A stretch of 42,236 bases of DNA from Pseudomonas sp. sp1636 (GCF_030376615.1 NZ_JARRAB010000026.1:1-42236); one strand, 5' to 3'. Counted from the first letter of the stretch, positions 26,901 to 34,301 are shown. The notes: generated by a model not told the origin, from the letters alone. Made by a program: numbers and translations.

Positions 26901-29900
26901 AACGACACCCTGAAAGGCCAGGGTTTCGACACTCTGCAAGGCGGTGCTGGCGATGACCTGATCGAGGCATACAGCAATGCCTGGAATCAGGGCACTAATA
27001 CCATCGAGGGTGGTACTGGTAACGACACCATCTACGGTTCGTTCGGTGAAGACACATACATCTTCAACTTGGGCGATGGCAATGACCTGCTGATCGAGCG
27101 TCGAGCCAATGAGGCCTACAGCAACGTTGAGCCGACCTCAGATACTTTGAGCTTTGGTGAAGGCATCGCTGCAGGCGATCTGAGCTTCCACCGTCGTGGT
27201 CTGGACATGGTTATCGAGCACGCCAACGGCACTGACTCGATCACGGTGCAGAACTGGTTCAAGGAGCCCAACGATCACTTCAAACTGGAGCACTTCGTGT
27301 TCGCCGATGGCAGTGAGCTGAGCCAGGCGGAAGTTGAAGGGCAAGTGACCTGGCACGGCACAAGCGGTGTGGACAGCTTTATCGGTTACCGCGATCTCAA
27401 CGACACCATCCGCCTTGGCGCGGGCGACGATAAGGCCTGGGGCCGCGCCGGTGATGACGTGATCCACGGCGAGGGTGGTAACGATTATCTGGACGGTGAG
27501 GTAGGTGACGACACTGTCTATGGTGGTGCTGGAAACGACCAGTTGATGGGCGGTGTTGGCAATGACCAGCTATTCGGTGGCACTGGCGACGACAAGTACG
27601 TCTACAAGTTGGGCGATGGCACCGATACCATCGACAACACTGGTGGCGGCAATGATGGCGTGTTCTTTAGCGGTGGTATCGATGAAGAGCGTCTGACCTT
27701 CACTCGCGATGGTGATGACCTGCTGATCCTGGTGGACGGCGATGCAGAGCAATCTGTACGCGTACTGGGCCACTTCCTGGGTGGCGACAAGGCCGTCAGC
27801 TATGTTCAGCCCGATGGCGGTTTCCTTATCAACGCCACACGTATCGCCCAGATCGTTGCAGCTGGCAACGTGCCTGGCGGCTTCGATACCCTCGTAGAAG
27901 GTACTGCTGCTGGTGAGCAACTGGCCGGCGGCCAAGAGCGTGATCTAGTGCGTGGTCTTGCGGGTAACGACACTCTGTTTGGTATGGGCGGCAACGACCA
28001 GATTGAAGGTGGTGACGGCAATGATTACCTGTCCGGCGGCAACGGCTCGCAGAGCGGTTCGGGTGATGACATCCTGATCGGCGGCATGGGTAACGACGTG
28101 CTTGATGGTGAGGATGGCGATGACCAACTAACCGGCGGCGCAGGTGATGACAAGTACTACTACCGTGCCAACGGTGGTGTCGATGTGATCGATAACACCG
28201 GTGGTGGTTTCGACGGTGCTTTCTTCATTGGTATCGCGCGCACTCGCTTGAGCTTCCATCGTGAGGGCAATGATCTGCTGATTCTGGTGGATGGAGATCT
28301 TGAGCAGCAGGTAAAAGTAACCGATCACTTCCTGGGCGGTGATTTCGCCATTGATTATGTTCAGCCTGATGGTGGTAGCTACATCACCACTGCACAAATT
28401 GCCGGTCTGTTGACCGCGCTGCCTGATGGCGGCACTGGTGAGCCGGGCGATGGTGGCAATCCCGGTGATGGTGGAGAGCCGGGTGACGGCGGTACTAACC
28501 CTGGTGGTGGTGACCAGCCTCCCGTTGCAGGTGTTGGCGGCGATGATGTTCTCACCGGAATCGCAGCCAATGATGTGCTGATTGGTGGCTCTGGTAAGGA
28601 CACCCTTAATGGCGCCGCAGGTAATGATCGGTTGCTGGGTGGCGTTGGTGATGACACCTATGTCTACACAGCCGGCCAGGATGTGCTTGAAGAACTGGGC
28701 GGCATCGACACTCTGCGCTTCGCCAATGGCATTACCTTTAACCAGGTGGCTTCTGGCTTGGGCAAGTCGGGTAACGACCTCGTCCTCAAGGTGAATGGCA
28801 GTACGGCCAACCAAGTGACCCTGAAAGACTTCTTCCTGGGTGGCGACAACCTGGTTGAAACCATCAGCTTCGAAACGGGCGGGCAGTTGACTGCATCGCA
28901 GATCTTTGGGGCATTTGGACTGCCTGTACCAACAGCACCTGCTGCAGCTTTCGACAATGTTGTACAGGGCACCAGTGGAAACGATGTTGCACTGAACGGC
29001 ACTGCTCAGCGTGACTTGCTGCAAGGCTTCAACGGCAATGACCAGCTTTCTGGTGCAGCGGGTAATGATCGCCTTGAGGGCGGCAACGGCAATGACACAC
29101 TCAACGGTGGTGCCGGTAACGACACCCTAGTTGGTGGCCGTGGCGATGACACCTATGTGTTCGCTGCAGGTGGCGGTCAGGATGTCATTGATAACATTGG
29201 TGGCGGTTTCGACACGCTGCGCTTTGACGGCATCGCCTTCAATCAAGTCTCCAGTGGCTTGATGAAGAGCGGAAACGATCTGGTGCTCAAAGTTAGTGGT
29301 GGCAGCGATCAGGTCACCCTGAAGAACTGGTTCTTGGGCGGTGACCATGTCGTTGATGTGATCAGCTTTGCCTCCGGTGGCCAACTGACAGCTTCCCAGT
29401 TGTTTGGTGCGTTCGGCCTTACAAATCCGGACGTCGCAGGTTCGCCGAACTACCAGGGTGTGCCAGATGAGCGTTCCTTTGGAACCATTCTGGCGGGTCA
29501 GGCCGGCGATCAGAACATCATTGGTTCGTCCGATGCTGACCTGATTGACGGTGGCGCGGGTAACGACAAGCTGCGTGGCGGCAAGGGTAATGACTACCTG
29601 CTTGGTGGCGACGGTAGTGATACCTACTACTTCGCCGCAGGTGATGGTCAGGACACGATCAACAACCTGTCCAATACTCCGGCTGACAACGATATCCTGA
29701 GCATCGAAGGTATCACCCGTGACAACCTCTGGTTGTTGCGCCAAGGCGACAGCCTGGTGATTGATGTTCGAGGCTCGGAAGACCGCGTGACCGTGCAAGA
29801 TTGGTATGCAAACTCGGCCCAGCGTCTGGATGCAATTCAGGCGGGTGGTTCGACCTTGTATGCCAATCAGGTCGATAACCTTGTCAGCGCCATGGCGGCC

Positions 29901-29987
29901 TTTGGCGCGCCAGCTGGTGGGGAAATCAACCTGAGTCAGGCGCAGCGTGATCAGCTCAATGCGGTCATCGCAGCAAACTGGCAGTAG
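20940..29987 (+). CDS. Giant RTX protein with glycine-zipper, LysM and FrpC-like domains
   Basis: A 3015-residue type I secretion substrate. A glycine-zipper hydrophobic segment is at about 115-157, which could insert in membranes. A LysM-like domain (YEVSSGDTLYDIARSNGVS) is near 295-342. A first GGxGxDxL repeat cluster lies at about 357-545. An acidic Glu linker near 618-625 is followed by an FrpC-like domain from about 637 with five Ca-binding DxDGDG-type loops. A long RTX array (about 1040-2990) is interleaved with about eleven copies of the haemolysin-type Ca-binding-related module (pattern xLxFxRxGxDLLI...V.xxF). A Gly/Pro/Asp linker lies near 2495-2530. The C-terminus lacks cysteine and ends AVIAANWQ, suiting the uncleaved T1SS signal. 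It could be a toxin, bacteriocin-like effector or adhesin. No acyltransferase gene is nearby. The first about 640 residues are more A+T-rich than the rest. Confidence 0.9.
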   Translation: MSEYKVYLLPPEPTQEQIEAESLVGATVDATVAFVEGFNGFLLDKVDHNGQLKMSEVRDYIKLNSAGFAAYLGDLKGAANVLAPMKVASLGVNGYKLMNAAQDGSPAALREFGKIATGTVVSTVAAGIAVGIVAGLGAPVLVVAAAAGLAGAGFGYLSDEGYDLLFDALSSEDEVVFEKDFRIVGPDGELSYSTPEGQVSYYQRQDGSFFVVDGIKHEARIENRVTAYVEAYIKEVLDKPWISYLVENGRRFAIVQDPGRDITIRNNLDHIEAESFVVSKVDLFSGDMINLKGGIYEVSSGDTLYDIARSNGVSVKSLVLSNTWLVDLGRVHFRNDRLLLKEGVSLTADTRDAHTLIGDGNDNYLADFNGGSDHIDGGAGDDVMEGGAGDDTYVVDTQNDEVIEKAGEGKDLVKASIDYTLADEIENLELTGSDNIAGTGNDLDNEIKGNAGNNNLRGGGGTDTIYGGAGDDEIIGGDGLGYLYGDAGKDTLLGGEQSDAMWGGAGDDTLIGASGNDVLRGDQGADKLYGGFGRDFYFADAEDSILDGDGKGGVYLNNKLLSGGKRKEDDPENEYKGGGNTYLLNGTTLVINGGLTINDFSSGNLGINLETEPEEEEEEETPETNQAETQRSPIILDLDGDGIETLALGSNYFDHDGDGLSERSGWVSPDDGLLVHDRNGDGLVSDGSELFGNSTVLHNGQKAANGFQALAEYDDNGNGQVDAQDASFSSLKVWRDLNGNGVSDQGELQGLADAGVRSIATAYTNSARVDANGHAHKQQGTIVLADGTASTAADVWFKVDGARRVNSGTIELTPDVVFMPNAKGFGQVHDLQQAMVLDAGLKALVQQFMDTTDAAVRSNVLDDLIYRWAGAADIDPYSRDPKKVYGHVMDARQLVTLEKLVGRPYEGTWCWGERDPNPHGRAAPILIAEYLEFKRFTEAQILAQTTYADELDIIRSHFGSDARSIVVDWNQLESKLTALNTAGEQDRLSGIIAVLNDLGAYSPSYRAEKGAAFQAIVASNADLAPFFDFSSRIGTVLNDQLHGVDSGTIFYGLGGADRLYGQLGGDSYHFTRGHGADTILDQGGFDQVIFGEGIAVADLAFARDLTTVWIKVKNIDGSDAGSIRIDNFFDFDGTVTYGAIEKIKFADGSSLDQQQILSALTASSITVGDDLIIGTPAGDSIDGLAGNDKIIGLKGNDQLKGNAGNDELLGDDGDDRLDGGTGNDTLVGGRGSDTYLFSAGHGNDVINNYAETTGKVDRIQFDASIDKSAVSLKRNGDDLLIRTSPSDSIRVVAYFQGEAAGGHAIEEISFHDGSVWNIAMVKHAVTVATSGDDVLQGYAGDDQLAGLGGNDTLNGNAGNDQLSGGEGNDVLNGGLGNDQLFGDAGDDVLRGGEGDDHLEGGAGIDQLYGGIGDDTLLGGEGNDNLIGESGRDTLRGGDGNDSLSGGVGDDFLTGGKGDDQLDGGTGTNSYLFAKGDGRDVIRDSYEGVVTIYVADLSLEKLVFRRDGSSLQITFLDSPEDRLTLSAFFRLELPLSGLRLGHGNGVQVITPEQLQLLTLDGTELNDLIWAYSSDDVIKALGGDDIVFAGAGNDHIEGGFGNDQLNGEAGDDILDGGAGADQLRGGAGNDTYTVTVGWGQDHIYDASGVDVLAFRDVQASDLLLRRAGSDLLIKHRVTGDQLIISGQYQDVLGSAGISPIERFEFDGGQVWDFAAIQRMAMAGTDEADEIYGFVDDDVIDAGAGDDHLQSSAGNDSLTGGSGNDRLEGGAGDDTYLFGSGSGLDEVVDSSGSDTLRFIDANPADVVLRRDSFDLHIRRIATGDEIRIKDQFSYQAGAHGKTPIEAILFADGTSWDIDQIKQMALAGTDSADEIFGHPDDDLIHAGAGDDIVHGQEGSDEIHAGEGNDTLNGGDGDDTLHGDAGDDLLNGEWGDDHLHGGEGNDTLNGGGGNDHLYGDAGDDQLYGDGVLDGGSGNDYLEGSGLLMGGEGNDTLKGQGFDTLQGGAGDDLIEAYSNAWNQGTNTIEGGTGNDTIYGSFGEDTYIFNLGDGNDLLIERRANEAYSNVEPTSDTLSFGEGIAAGDLSFHRRGLDMVIEHANGTDSITVQNWFKEPNDHFKLEHFVFADGSELSQAEVEGQVTWHGTSGVDSFIGYRDLNDTIRLGAGDDKAWGRAGDDVIHGEGGNDYLDGEVGDDTVYGGAGNDQLMGGVGNDQLFGGTGDDKYVYKLGDGTDTIDNTGGGNDGVFFSGGIDEERLTFTRDGDDLLILVDGDAEQSVRVLGHFLGGDKAVSYVQPDGGFLINATRIAQIVAAGNVPGGFDTLVEGTAAGEQLAGGQERDLVRGLAGNDTLFGMGGNDQIEGGDGNDYLSGGNGSQSGSGDDILIGGMGNDVLDGEDGDDQLTGGAGDDKYYYRANGGVDVIDNTGGGFDGAFFIGIARTRLSFHREGNDLLILVDGDLEQQVKVTDHFLGGDFAIDYVQPDGGSYITTAQIAGLLTALPDGGTGEPGDGGNPGDGGEPGDGGTNPGGGDQPPVAGVGGDDVLTGIAANDVLIGGSGKDTLNGAAGNDRLLGGVGDDTYVYTAGQDVLEELGGIDTLRFANGITFNQVASGLGKSGNDLVLKVNGSTANQVTLKDFFLGGDNLVETISFETGGQLTASQIFGAFGLPVPTAPAAAFDNVVQGTSGNDVALNGTAQRDLLQGFNGNDQLSGAAGNDRLEGGNGNDTLNGGAGNDTLVGGRGDDTYVFAAGGGQDVIDNIGGGFDTLRFDGIAFNQVSSGLMKSGNDLVLKVSGGSDQVTLKNWFLGGDHVVDVISFASGGQLTASQLFGAFGLTNPDVAGSPNYQGVPDERSFGTILAGQAGDQNIIGSSDADLIDGGAGNDKLRGGKGNDYLLGGDGSDTYYFAAGDGQDTINNLSNTPADNDILSIEGITRDNLWLLRQGDSLVIDVRGSEDRVTVQDWYANSAQRLDAIQAGGSTLYANQVDNLVSAMAAFGAPAGGEINLSQAQRDQLNAVIAANWQ

Positions 29988-30000
29988 GTTAAAGCGAGAA

Positions 30001-30031
30001 CAAACAGCCCGCCTTGATGGCGGGCTGTTTG
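30001..30031 (+). terminator. Strong terminator after the RTX gene
   Basis: CAAACAGCCCGCC and GGCGGGCTGTTTG form a perfect 13-bp stem with a 5-base loop, starting 13 bases after the RTX stop codon. T-rich sequence follows. Confidence 0.88.
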
Positions 30032-30062
30032 TTTGTGGGACTTATAAATCTTGCTGTGAAAA

Positions 30063-30223
30063 GCAGCCTGTCGGACTTGACCGTTCGTAGCGAGGAAAAG
30101 TCCGGCTTGAGGCGGTTTTTCGGTTTTTTGAGGACAATAGCCAGCTATTTGACGAGAAAAAGTGGAAAATTTTACCAAATTCGATTTTTCCGTAGTAGAG
30201 CAGCGTCAAATCCGACAGGCTGC
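30063..30223. mobile_element. Candidate MITE or insertion-sequence remnant
   Basis: GCAGCCTGTCGGACTTGAC at 30063-30081 is the inverse of 30205-30223 with a single mismatch. These 19-bp terminal inverted repeats bound a 161-bp element. The interior is T/A-rich and has no transposase. Its right end coincides to the base with the start of the right-hand long direct repeat. I cannot see a target-site duplication. It may be a non-autonomous element or the fused ends of a deleted insertion sequence. Confidence 0.5.
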
Positions 30224-30367
30224 CAGCGGCAGCATCCACAGCGTGATCAATGAAACGCCGCCAGCCTGTCGTTCCATGTCTACGGCCGTCACCTGAACCA
30301 TACCGCCCGCCGCCAGTTCGACCCGGAACGCAACCTCGAGCTGCCGTTCATCATCGACCCTCGTTGA
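30223..30367 (+). pseudogene. Truncated, frameshifted 3' remnant of the thiol dioxygenase gene
   Basis: The last about 145 bases of the dioxygenase gene at 15280-15843 recur here without the upstream 415 bases. A 4-base deletion near 30255 shifts the frame. The remnant includes the region of the third iron histidine and the Ser-His-Tyr relay but cannot give a working enzyme. It begins exactly at the right end of the 161-bp inverted-repeat element. Confidence 0.88.
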
Positions 30368-30723
30368 GGCTGGCCGGGGTCGCCGAGCCAGGGACGCTGC
30401 TTTTGCGCTGGAGCTGGCTGCTGAGTCGGGTCAGAATATCCCGCTACGCGTGCCACAAGTCTGTCAGCCGGTGCGCCTCGCCACGCTGTCGACACAAGGT
30501 TGCGCATGACTCAATCGCCGAAAGACCCGCTGCATGGCGTCACCCTGGCAGCCATTCTCAACGACCTGGTGGCGAAACTGGCCTGGGATGGCCTGGCCCA
30601 GCGCATCGATATCCGCTGTTTCAAGAGCGATCCGAGCATCAAGTCCAGCCTGACCTTCCTGCGCAAAACCCCCTGGGCGCGGGAGAAGGTCGAGGCGCTG
30701 TATATCCGGCTGCAGAAGAAGGG
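30223..30723 (+). repeat. Long direct repeat, right copy
   Basis: 501 bases matching 15695-16199 in the same orientation, with a CACA-type 4-base deletion near 30255 and six substitutions. It carries a broken thiol dioxygenase tail and an intact VF530 gene. Confidence 0.93.
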
Positions 30724-30727
30724 CTGA
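30506..30727 (+). CDS. VF530-family small protein, copy 2
   Basis: A 73-residue protein nearly identical to copy 1 at 15982. It differs by Gly to Ala in KLAWDG and by a different stop that removes the final Arg. The reading frame is intact although the neighbouring dioxygenase fragment is broken. It is convergent with the penicillin-binding protein gene. If the island arrived later, this copy or copy 1 is the resident gene; the sequence does not decide which. Confidence 0.83.
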   Translation: MTQSPKDPLHGVTLAAILNDLVAKLAWDGLAQRIDIRCFKSDPSIKSSLTFLRKTPWAREKVEALYIRLQKKG

Positions 30728-30813
30728 CCAGCGCGTCCCGGATTGCGCCTGGGCTATTCGGGCGCCGAGAACCACCCTGGGGTCTCGACTGGCGCCGTGG
30801 TCTCCACGCCTGA

Positions 30814-30841
30814 TGCCTACTGCCTACTGCCTACTGCCTAC
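30814..30841. repeat. Four-unit 7-bp tandem repeat at a stop codon
   Basis: TGCCTAC is repeated four times without change. The last unit contains the stop codon of the penicillin-binding protein gene on the other strand (30838-30840). Copy-number slippage here would alter the 3' untranslated region but hardly the protein. Confidence 0.85.
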
Positions 30842-33800
30842 TTCCAACTGGCCTGCACCGGCGCCAGTGGCGGCCGGCACTGGGTCGCGGTGCCCGGCTC
30901 CAGGTAGGGCGCGAGGATCGGTGCCATGCCTTTGAGCACCTGCACCGGCAGCGCCGAGGTGAAGGTGAATTTCTCCGCGGCGCGGCCGGGGACGAAGGCG
31001 GTGAGGGTGCCGTAATGGCGCGAGCCGATGAAGAACACGAAGGTGGCGGTGCGGTTCATCGCCCGTGAACTGAGCACGCGGCCGCCGCGGCCAACGGTTT
31101 CGACCCGGTTGTCGCCGGTGCCGGTCTTGCCGCCGAGGGTCAGCAGGCGCCCATCGGGTAGGCTGAAGCTGCCTTGCAGGCGCCGTGCGGTGCCGCCTTC
31201 GACCACTTGCGAGAGCGCGCCGTGCAAGGCCGCGGCGACTTCCGACGGCATCACTCGCTTGGCACCCAGGGCATTGTGCGTGACCTGGGTTTCATAGGGT
31301 GTAGCGGCGGCGAAGTGCAGGCTGTCGATGCGCAGGGTCGGTTGGCGGATGCCGTCGTTCTGGATGATGCCCATCAGTTCGGCCAGCGCCGCCGGGCGGT
31401 CGCCGGAACTGCCGATGGCGGTGGCCAGCGACGGCACCAGGTACTCGAAGGGGTAGCCGTGTTTCTGCCAGCGGCGGTGGATGTCGAGGAAGGCTTCGAC
31501 CTCCAGCATGATGCGCAGGCGGCTGTCGCGGGCACTCTTGTGGCGGCTGCGGAACAGCCAGCCGTAGACTTCCTGGCGCTGGTCGCGGCTGGCGAGCACG
31601 GCGTCGCTGAAGCTGGCCTCGGGTTTTTCCAGCAGGTAGCCGAGCAGCCATAGCTCCAGCGGGTGGACGCGGGCGATATAGCCCTGATCGGGCAGGCTGT
31701 AGGCGCCAGGGCCGTAGTTCAGATACAGCTCGCGGATGCGTTTGTCGCTGAGTTTCTCGTTGGGCACGTGGGCGCGCAGGAAGGCGGCGAAGGTCGTTTC
31801 GTCGACTTCCGGCATCAGGTAACGGTGTACGGCGGCGAGGCGTACCGAGGTGTGGCGCAGGCCGCCGAGGAAGGTCTCGAGGCGTTGCTGCGCGGGCTGG
31901 CCCTGGTATTTGCGCCAGAAGCGCAGGAGGAAGGTCTTGCCTTCGCGGTCGGCGAAGCGGTTGAGGTAGGCCTGGCGCCGCGGGTCTTTGTCGTCTTTGA
32001 GCAATTCGGCGCTGTTGCCGGGCGCCTGGTAGGTGCTGTAGCGCACCAGATCGCGCATCAGGCGGATGAATGGCAGGTTGATCGACTCGCGCAGGGCCTC
32101 GCGCAGGGTCGGGTTACGGCCGTTGTCTTCGCGGCGGAAGTTGGCGAAGCTGTGCAGGCCGCCGCCGGTGAAGAAGCGCTCGCCCGGGCTGGCCGAGTAC
32201 TTGCGCTCCAGCGCGGCCTCGAGCATGGCCGGCAAGGTGGCGGCGGGGTCGCGGCGCAGGTAATCGAGCGCCCAGCGGGTGATAAAGTCCAGTTCCGCGA
32301 CCTCGACTGTGCGCAGTTCCTCCGTGCTCTGCCCGGCATAGCGCTGGTGCAACTCGGCGATGATTTCCAGGTAGGTGGCCAGCACGCGCAGCTTGGCGGT
32401 GGAGCCGAGCTCCAGTTTGCTGCCTTCGTTGATGTCGAAGGGTTGGTCGGTATTGTCGGTCTGCACCCGCACCCGGCTGCCATTGGCCGTGCGTTCGAAC
32501 AGGGTGAAGCTGTAGCGCACCTCGTCGGTCTTCTCGGCCGACAGCAAGCGTTCGCCGAACAGGCCTATCCGCTCGGCAAAGGCGGGCTCGGCGAGCTGCT
32601 CCAGGTAGTGGCTGACCGCTTGTTGCAGCTCGTTGTTGAGGGTGGTGCTGGCGCTCAGATCCAGCCGGTCGAGGTCATACAGCGGCATGTTGAGCAAGCC
32701 GGAGAGGCGCGTGCGGGCCACGCTGAGGCCTTTGTTGCCGTCCACCGTTTGCAGGTTCGGTTCCAGCACCCAGTCGCGGTAGCGCAACTGCTGGGCCAGG
32801 GCTGCATCGCGTAACGCCGGATCGATCAGGCCGCCGCCCGCCAGCAGGCGGATATGGCTGTCGACCAATTCGCTCATCGCCTGTCGACCCTGGGCCAGGT
32901 AATAAGAGGGTCGCCGCTGGGCGATCATCATCGCCAGTACCTGGCGCAGGGCCAGACCGCGTTCGGCATTGCTCGCCTCGGGCGAGCGTTCGGGGTCGAG
33001 CAGGCGGTTGACCTTGGCGAAGTCGGCGCCGAACCAGATGCGCAAGCCATCGGCCAGGCCATGCACCTCGCCATGCCCGAGCGCGGCGGAGAGCGGCACG
33101 CTGTTGAGGTAGTCGCGCACGATGTTTTCTCGCGCCGCCTGGGTTTGCGGGCCACCTTGATAGGCGCGCACGCTGGCGGAAACCATCTGCCGCAGTTTTT
33201 CCTTGGCCGACTGGGTCAGGCCGTCCGGGGAGTGGCGGTATTTTTCCAACTGCGTGGCCAGGGTGCTGCCGCCGGCGGATTGATCCTGCACATCCAACAC
33301 CTTGCCGAGCTGCGACCAGGCGGCCTTGGCGAAGCGCGGCCAGTCCACCGCCGGGTTGGCCTGGGCCGGCTCGGGGTCGAGCAGATGGCGGTTCTCGATG
33401 AACAGCAGGCTGGCGACCACCAGCGGCGGGATAGCGCTGAAGCTCGGGTAGTGCTGTTGCGGGTAGCGGAACTGGTAGAAGGGCGTGCCGCGGCAGTCGC
33501 TGATGCTCAGGCCGGTCTGGATTTTTTCCGGGTAGGGGGCAAAGAAGCCGCGCTGCGTGTAGTCGAGCAATGCCGGGGAGAATTGGGCTTGCTGGGCAAT
33601 CTGGAAGTTGCGCTGCTGCAGGCGTTCCAGCATCAGCGGCAGGTAGCTGTAACCCAGGCGTTTGTCGAAGGGGCCGTCCTGCGGGTAGACGATTGCCGGG
33701 CTGGGGCCGGGTTGCACGTGGTAGCTCAGGCTATTGCTGTAGCGGCTGAGGTAGTAGGCCTGGAAGTGCGCGGTGCGCAGCTCGAAAATGAACAGCAGCG

Positions 33801-33942
33801 CCGCCAGCCCTCCCAGTAGCAGCATCAGCCAGAAGGCGCTGCGCAGCTTGCCGGTGCGCTTGACCGGCTGCAGGTAGAACGCCGGCTGCTTGCTCGCCGG
33901 TAGCGCCTTCTCTGGCGCGTCGGAGTTCCATAATACGCCCAT
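30838..33942 (-). CDS. Bifunctional penicillin-binding protein (GT51 plus transpeptidase)
   Basis: A 1034-residue class A-like penicillin-binding protein. A cytoplasmic tail and one membrane segment (about residues 34-53) precede a glycosyltransferase-51-like domain: FIENRHL near 181, then AGGSTLATQLEKYRHS. The transpeptidase domain has all three motifs: S-T-A-K near 513, S-I-N near 619 and K-T-G-T near 939. The GT51 motifs depart from the usual E-D and K-x-x-E pattern: the second acidic residue of motif 1 is Asn, and Gln stands where a Glu is expected after GGST. Glycan polymerisation may therefore be weak or lost. Start: ATG at 33942; a GTG at 33978 is in frame but adds an unconserved 12-residue tail. 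It should act at the inner membrane in peptidoglycan cross-linking. Confidence 0.85.
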   Translation of the reverse strand: MGVLWNSDAPEKALPASKQPAFYLQPVKRTGKLRSAFWLMLLLGGLAALLFIFELRTAHFQAYYLSRYSNSLSYHVQPGPSPAIVYPQDGPFDKRLGYSYLPLMLERLQQRNFQIAQQAQFSPALLDYTQRGFFAPYPEKIQTGLSISDCRGTPFYQFRYPQQHYPSFSAIPPLVVASLLFIENRHLLDPEPAQANPAVDWPRFAKAAWSQLGKVLDVQDQSAGGSTLATQLEKYRHSPDGLTQSAKEKLRQMVSASVRAYQGGPQTQAARENIVRDYLNSVPLSAALGHGEVHGLADGLRIWFGADFAKVNRLLDPERSPEASNAERGLALRQVLAMMIAQRRPSYYLAQGRQAMSELVDSHIRLLAGGGLIDPALRDAALAQQLRYRDWVLEPNLQTVDGNKGLSVARTRLSGLLNMPLYDLDRLDLSASTTLNNELQQAVSHYLEQLAEPAFAERIGLFGERLLSAEKTDEVRYSFTLFERTANGSRVRVQTDNTDQPFDINEGSKLELGSTAKLRVLATYLEIIAELHQRYAGQSTEELRTVEVAELDFITRWALDYLRRDPAATLPAMLEAALERKYSASPGERFFTGGGLHSFANFRREDNGRNPTLREALRESINLPFIRLMRDLVRYSTYQAPGNSAELLKDDKDPRRQAYLNRFADREGKTFLLRFWRKYQGQPAQQRLETFLGGLRHTSVRLAAVHRYLMPEVDETTFAAFLRAHVPNEKLSDKRIRELYLNYGPGAYSLPDQGYIARVHPLELWLLGYLLEKPEASFSDAVLASRDQRQEVYGWLFRSRHKSARDSRLRIMLEVEAFLDIHRRWQKHGYPFEYLVPSLATAIGSSGDRPAALAELMGIIQNDGIRQPTLRIDSLHFAAATPYETQVTHNALGAKRVMPSEVAAALHGALSQVVEGGTARRLQGSFSLPDGRLLTLGGKTGTGDNRVETVGRGGRVLSSRAMNRTATFVFFIGSRHYGTLTAFVPGRAAEKFTFTSALPVQVLKGMAPILAPYLEPGTATQCRPPLAPVQASWK

Positions 33943-34298
33943 AGTCGTTCGGTCTGACCTCGAGTCACCCTTCACCACAGCTTAGTCGCTGCCTGATGAA
34001 TGAGACGCTAGGGGTATTCGCCAAGGCGCATAAATTTCAACAATCCCCGCATATCCCGGCGACTTGCGCCGCCGAGCCCGTGATCGATCGCTAGAACGCC
34101 GCGGGGCTGGCTCAAATCGCTGGGACGAGTGCCGGCTGTGGGTTCAGCCGCGTAGGCGCCTGAGCGCCTGTGAAGGGGTTGAAACCGCTCCTGCAGACGG
34201 CAGTCGGGCTCAACCCATAACTCGGGCATCGTCTTTTAGCAGGCCGTTGAAAAACTACCTGCGTTGCCGATGCGTCGCCTACATTTTTCAACGGCCTG
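33943..34298. other. Intergenic region between RND pump and penicillin-binding protein genes
   Basis: About 355 bases, both neighbours on the - strand. It includes the promoter side of the penicillin-binding protein gene and the long inverted repeat at 34237-34301. No further gene is supported; the short open frames have no recognisable features. Confidence 0.5.
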
Positions 34299-34301
34299 CT
34301 A
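34237..34301. repeat. Long inverted repeat overlapping the RND stop codon
   Basis: TAGCAGGCCGTTGAAAAA (34237-34254) and its exact inverse (34284-34301) form an 18-bp perfect stem around a 29-base loop. The outer end of the right arm contains the stop codon of the RND gene. It may act as a terminator or belong to a dispersed palindromic repeat family; a similar unit seems familiar from Pseudomonas genomes. Confidence 0.75.

Larger units (their letters stand above)
15695..30723. other. Candidate genomic island: RTX protein and its secretion genes
   Basis: The block between the two 500-bp direct repeats holds the type I secretion ATPase, the adaptor, an unknown membrane protein and the RTX protein. 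Its middle part (about 20.0-22.8 kb) is visibly richer in A+T than the flanks. Removing the block together with one repeat would rejoin thiol dioxygenase, VF530 and penicillin-binding protein genes. That suggests the ancestral order and insertion or duplication by homologous recombination. No integrase or tRNA is present. Confidence 0.6.

Noticed and set aside
22010..29700. CRISPR-like or satellite repeat array
   Set aside because: The repeats are in frame with an open gene and encode GGxGxDxL calcium-binding nonapeptides; spacing is not CRISPR-like.
30042..30239. A 65-codon - strand frame within the 161-bp element as a transposase fragment
   Set aside because: No transposase motif is recognisable and the frame spans both terminal inverted repeats; it is treated as part of a non-coding element.
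31663..33819. Long + strand open frames opposite the penicillin-binding protein gene
   Set aside because: They are antisense to a gene with complete transpeptidase motifs; the translations lack recognisable domains.
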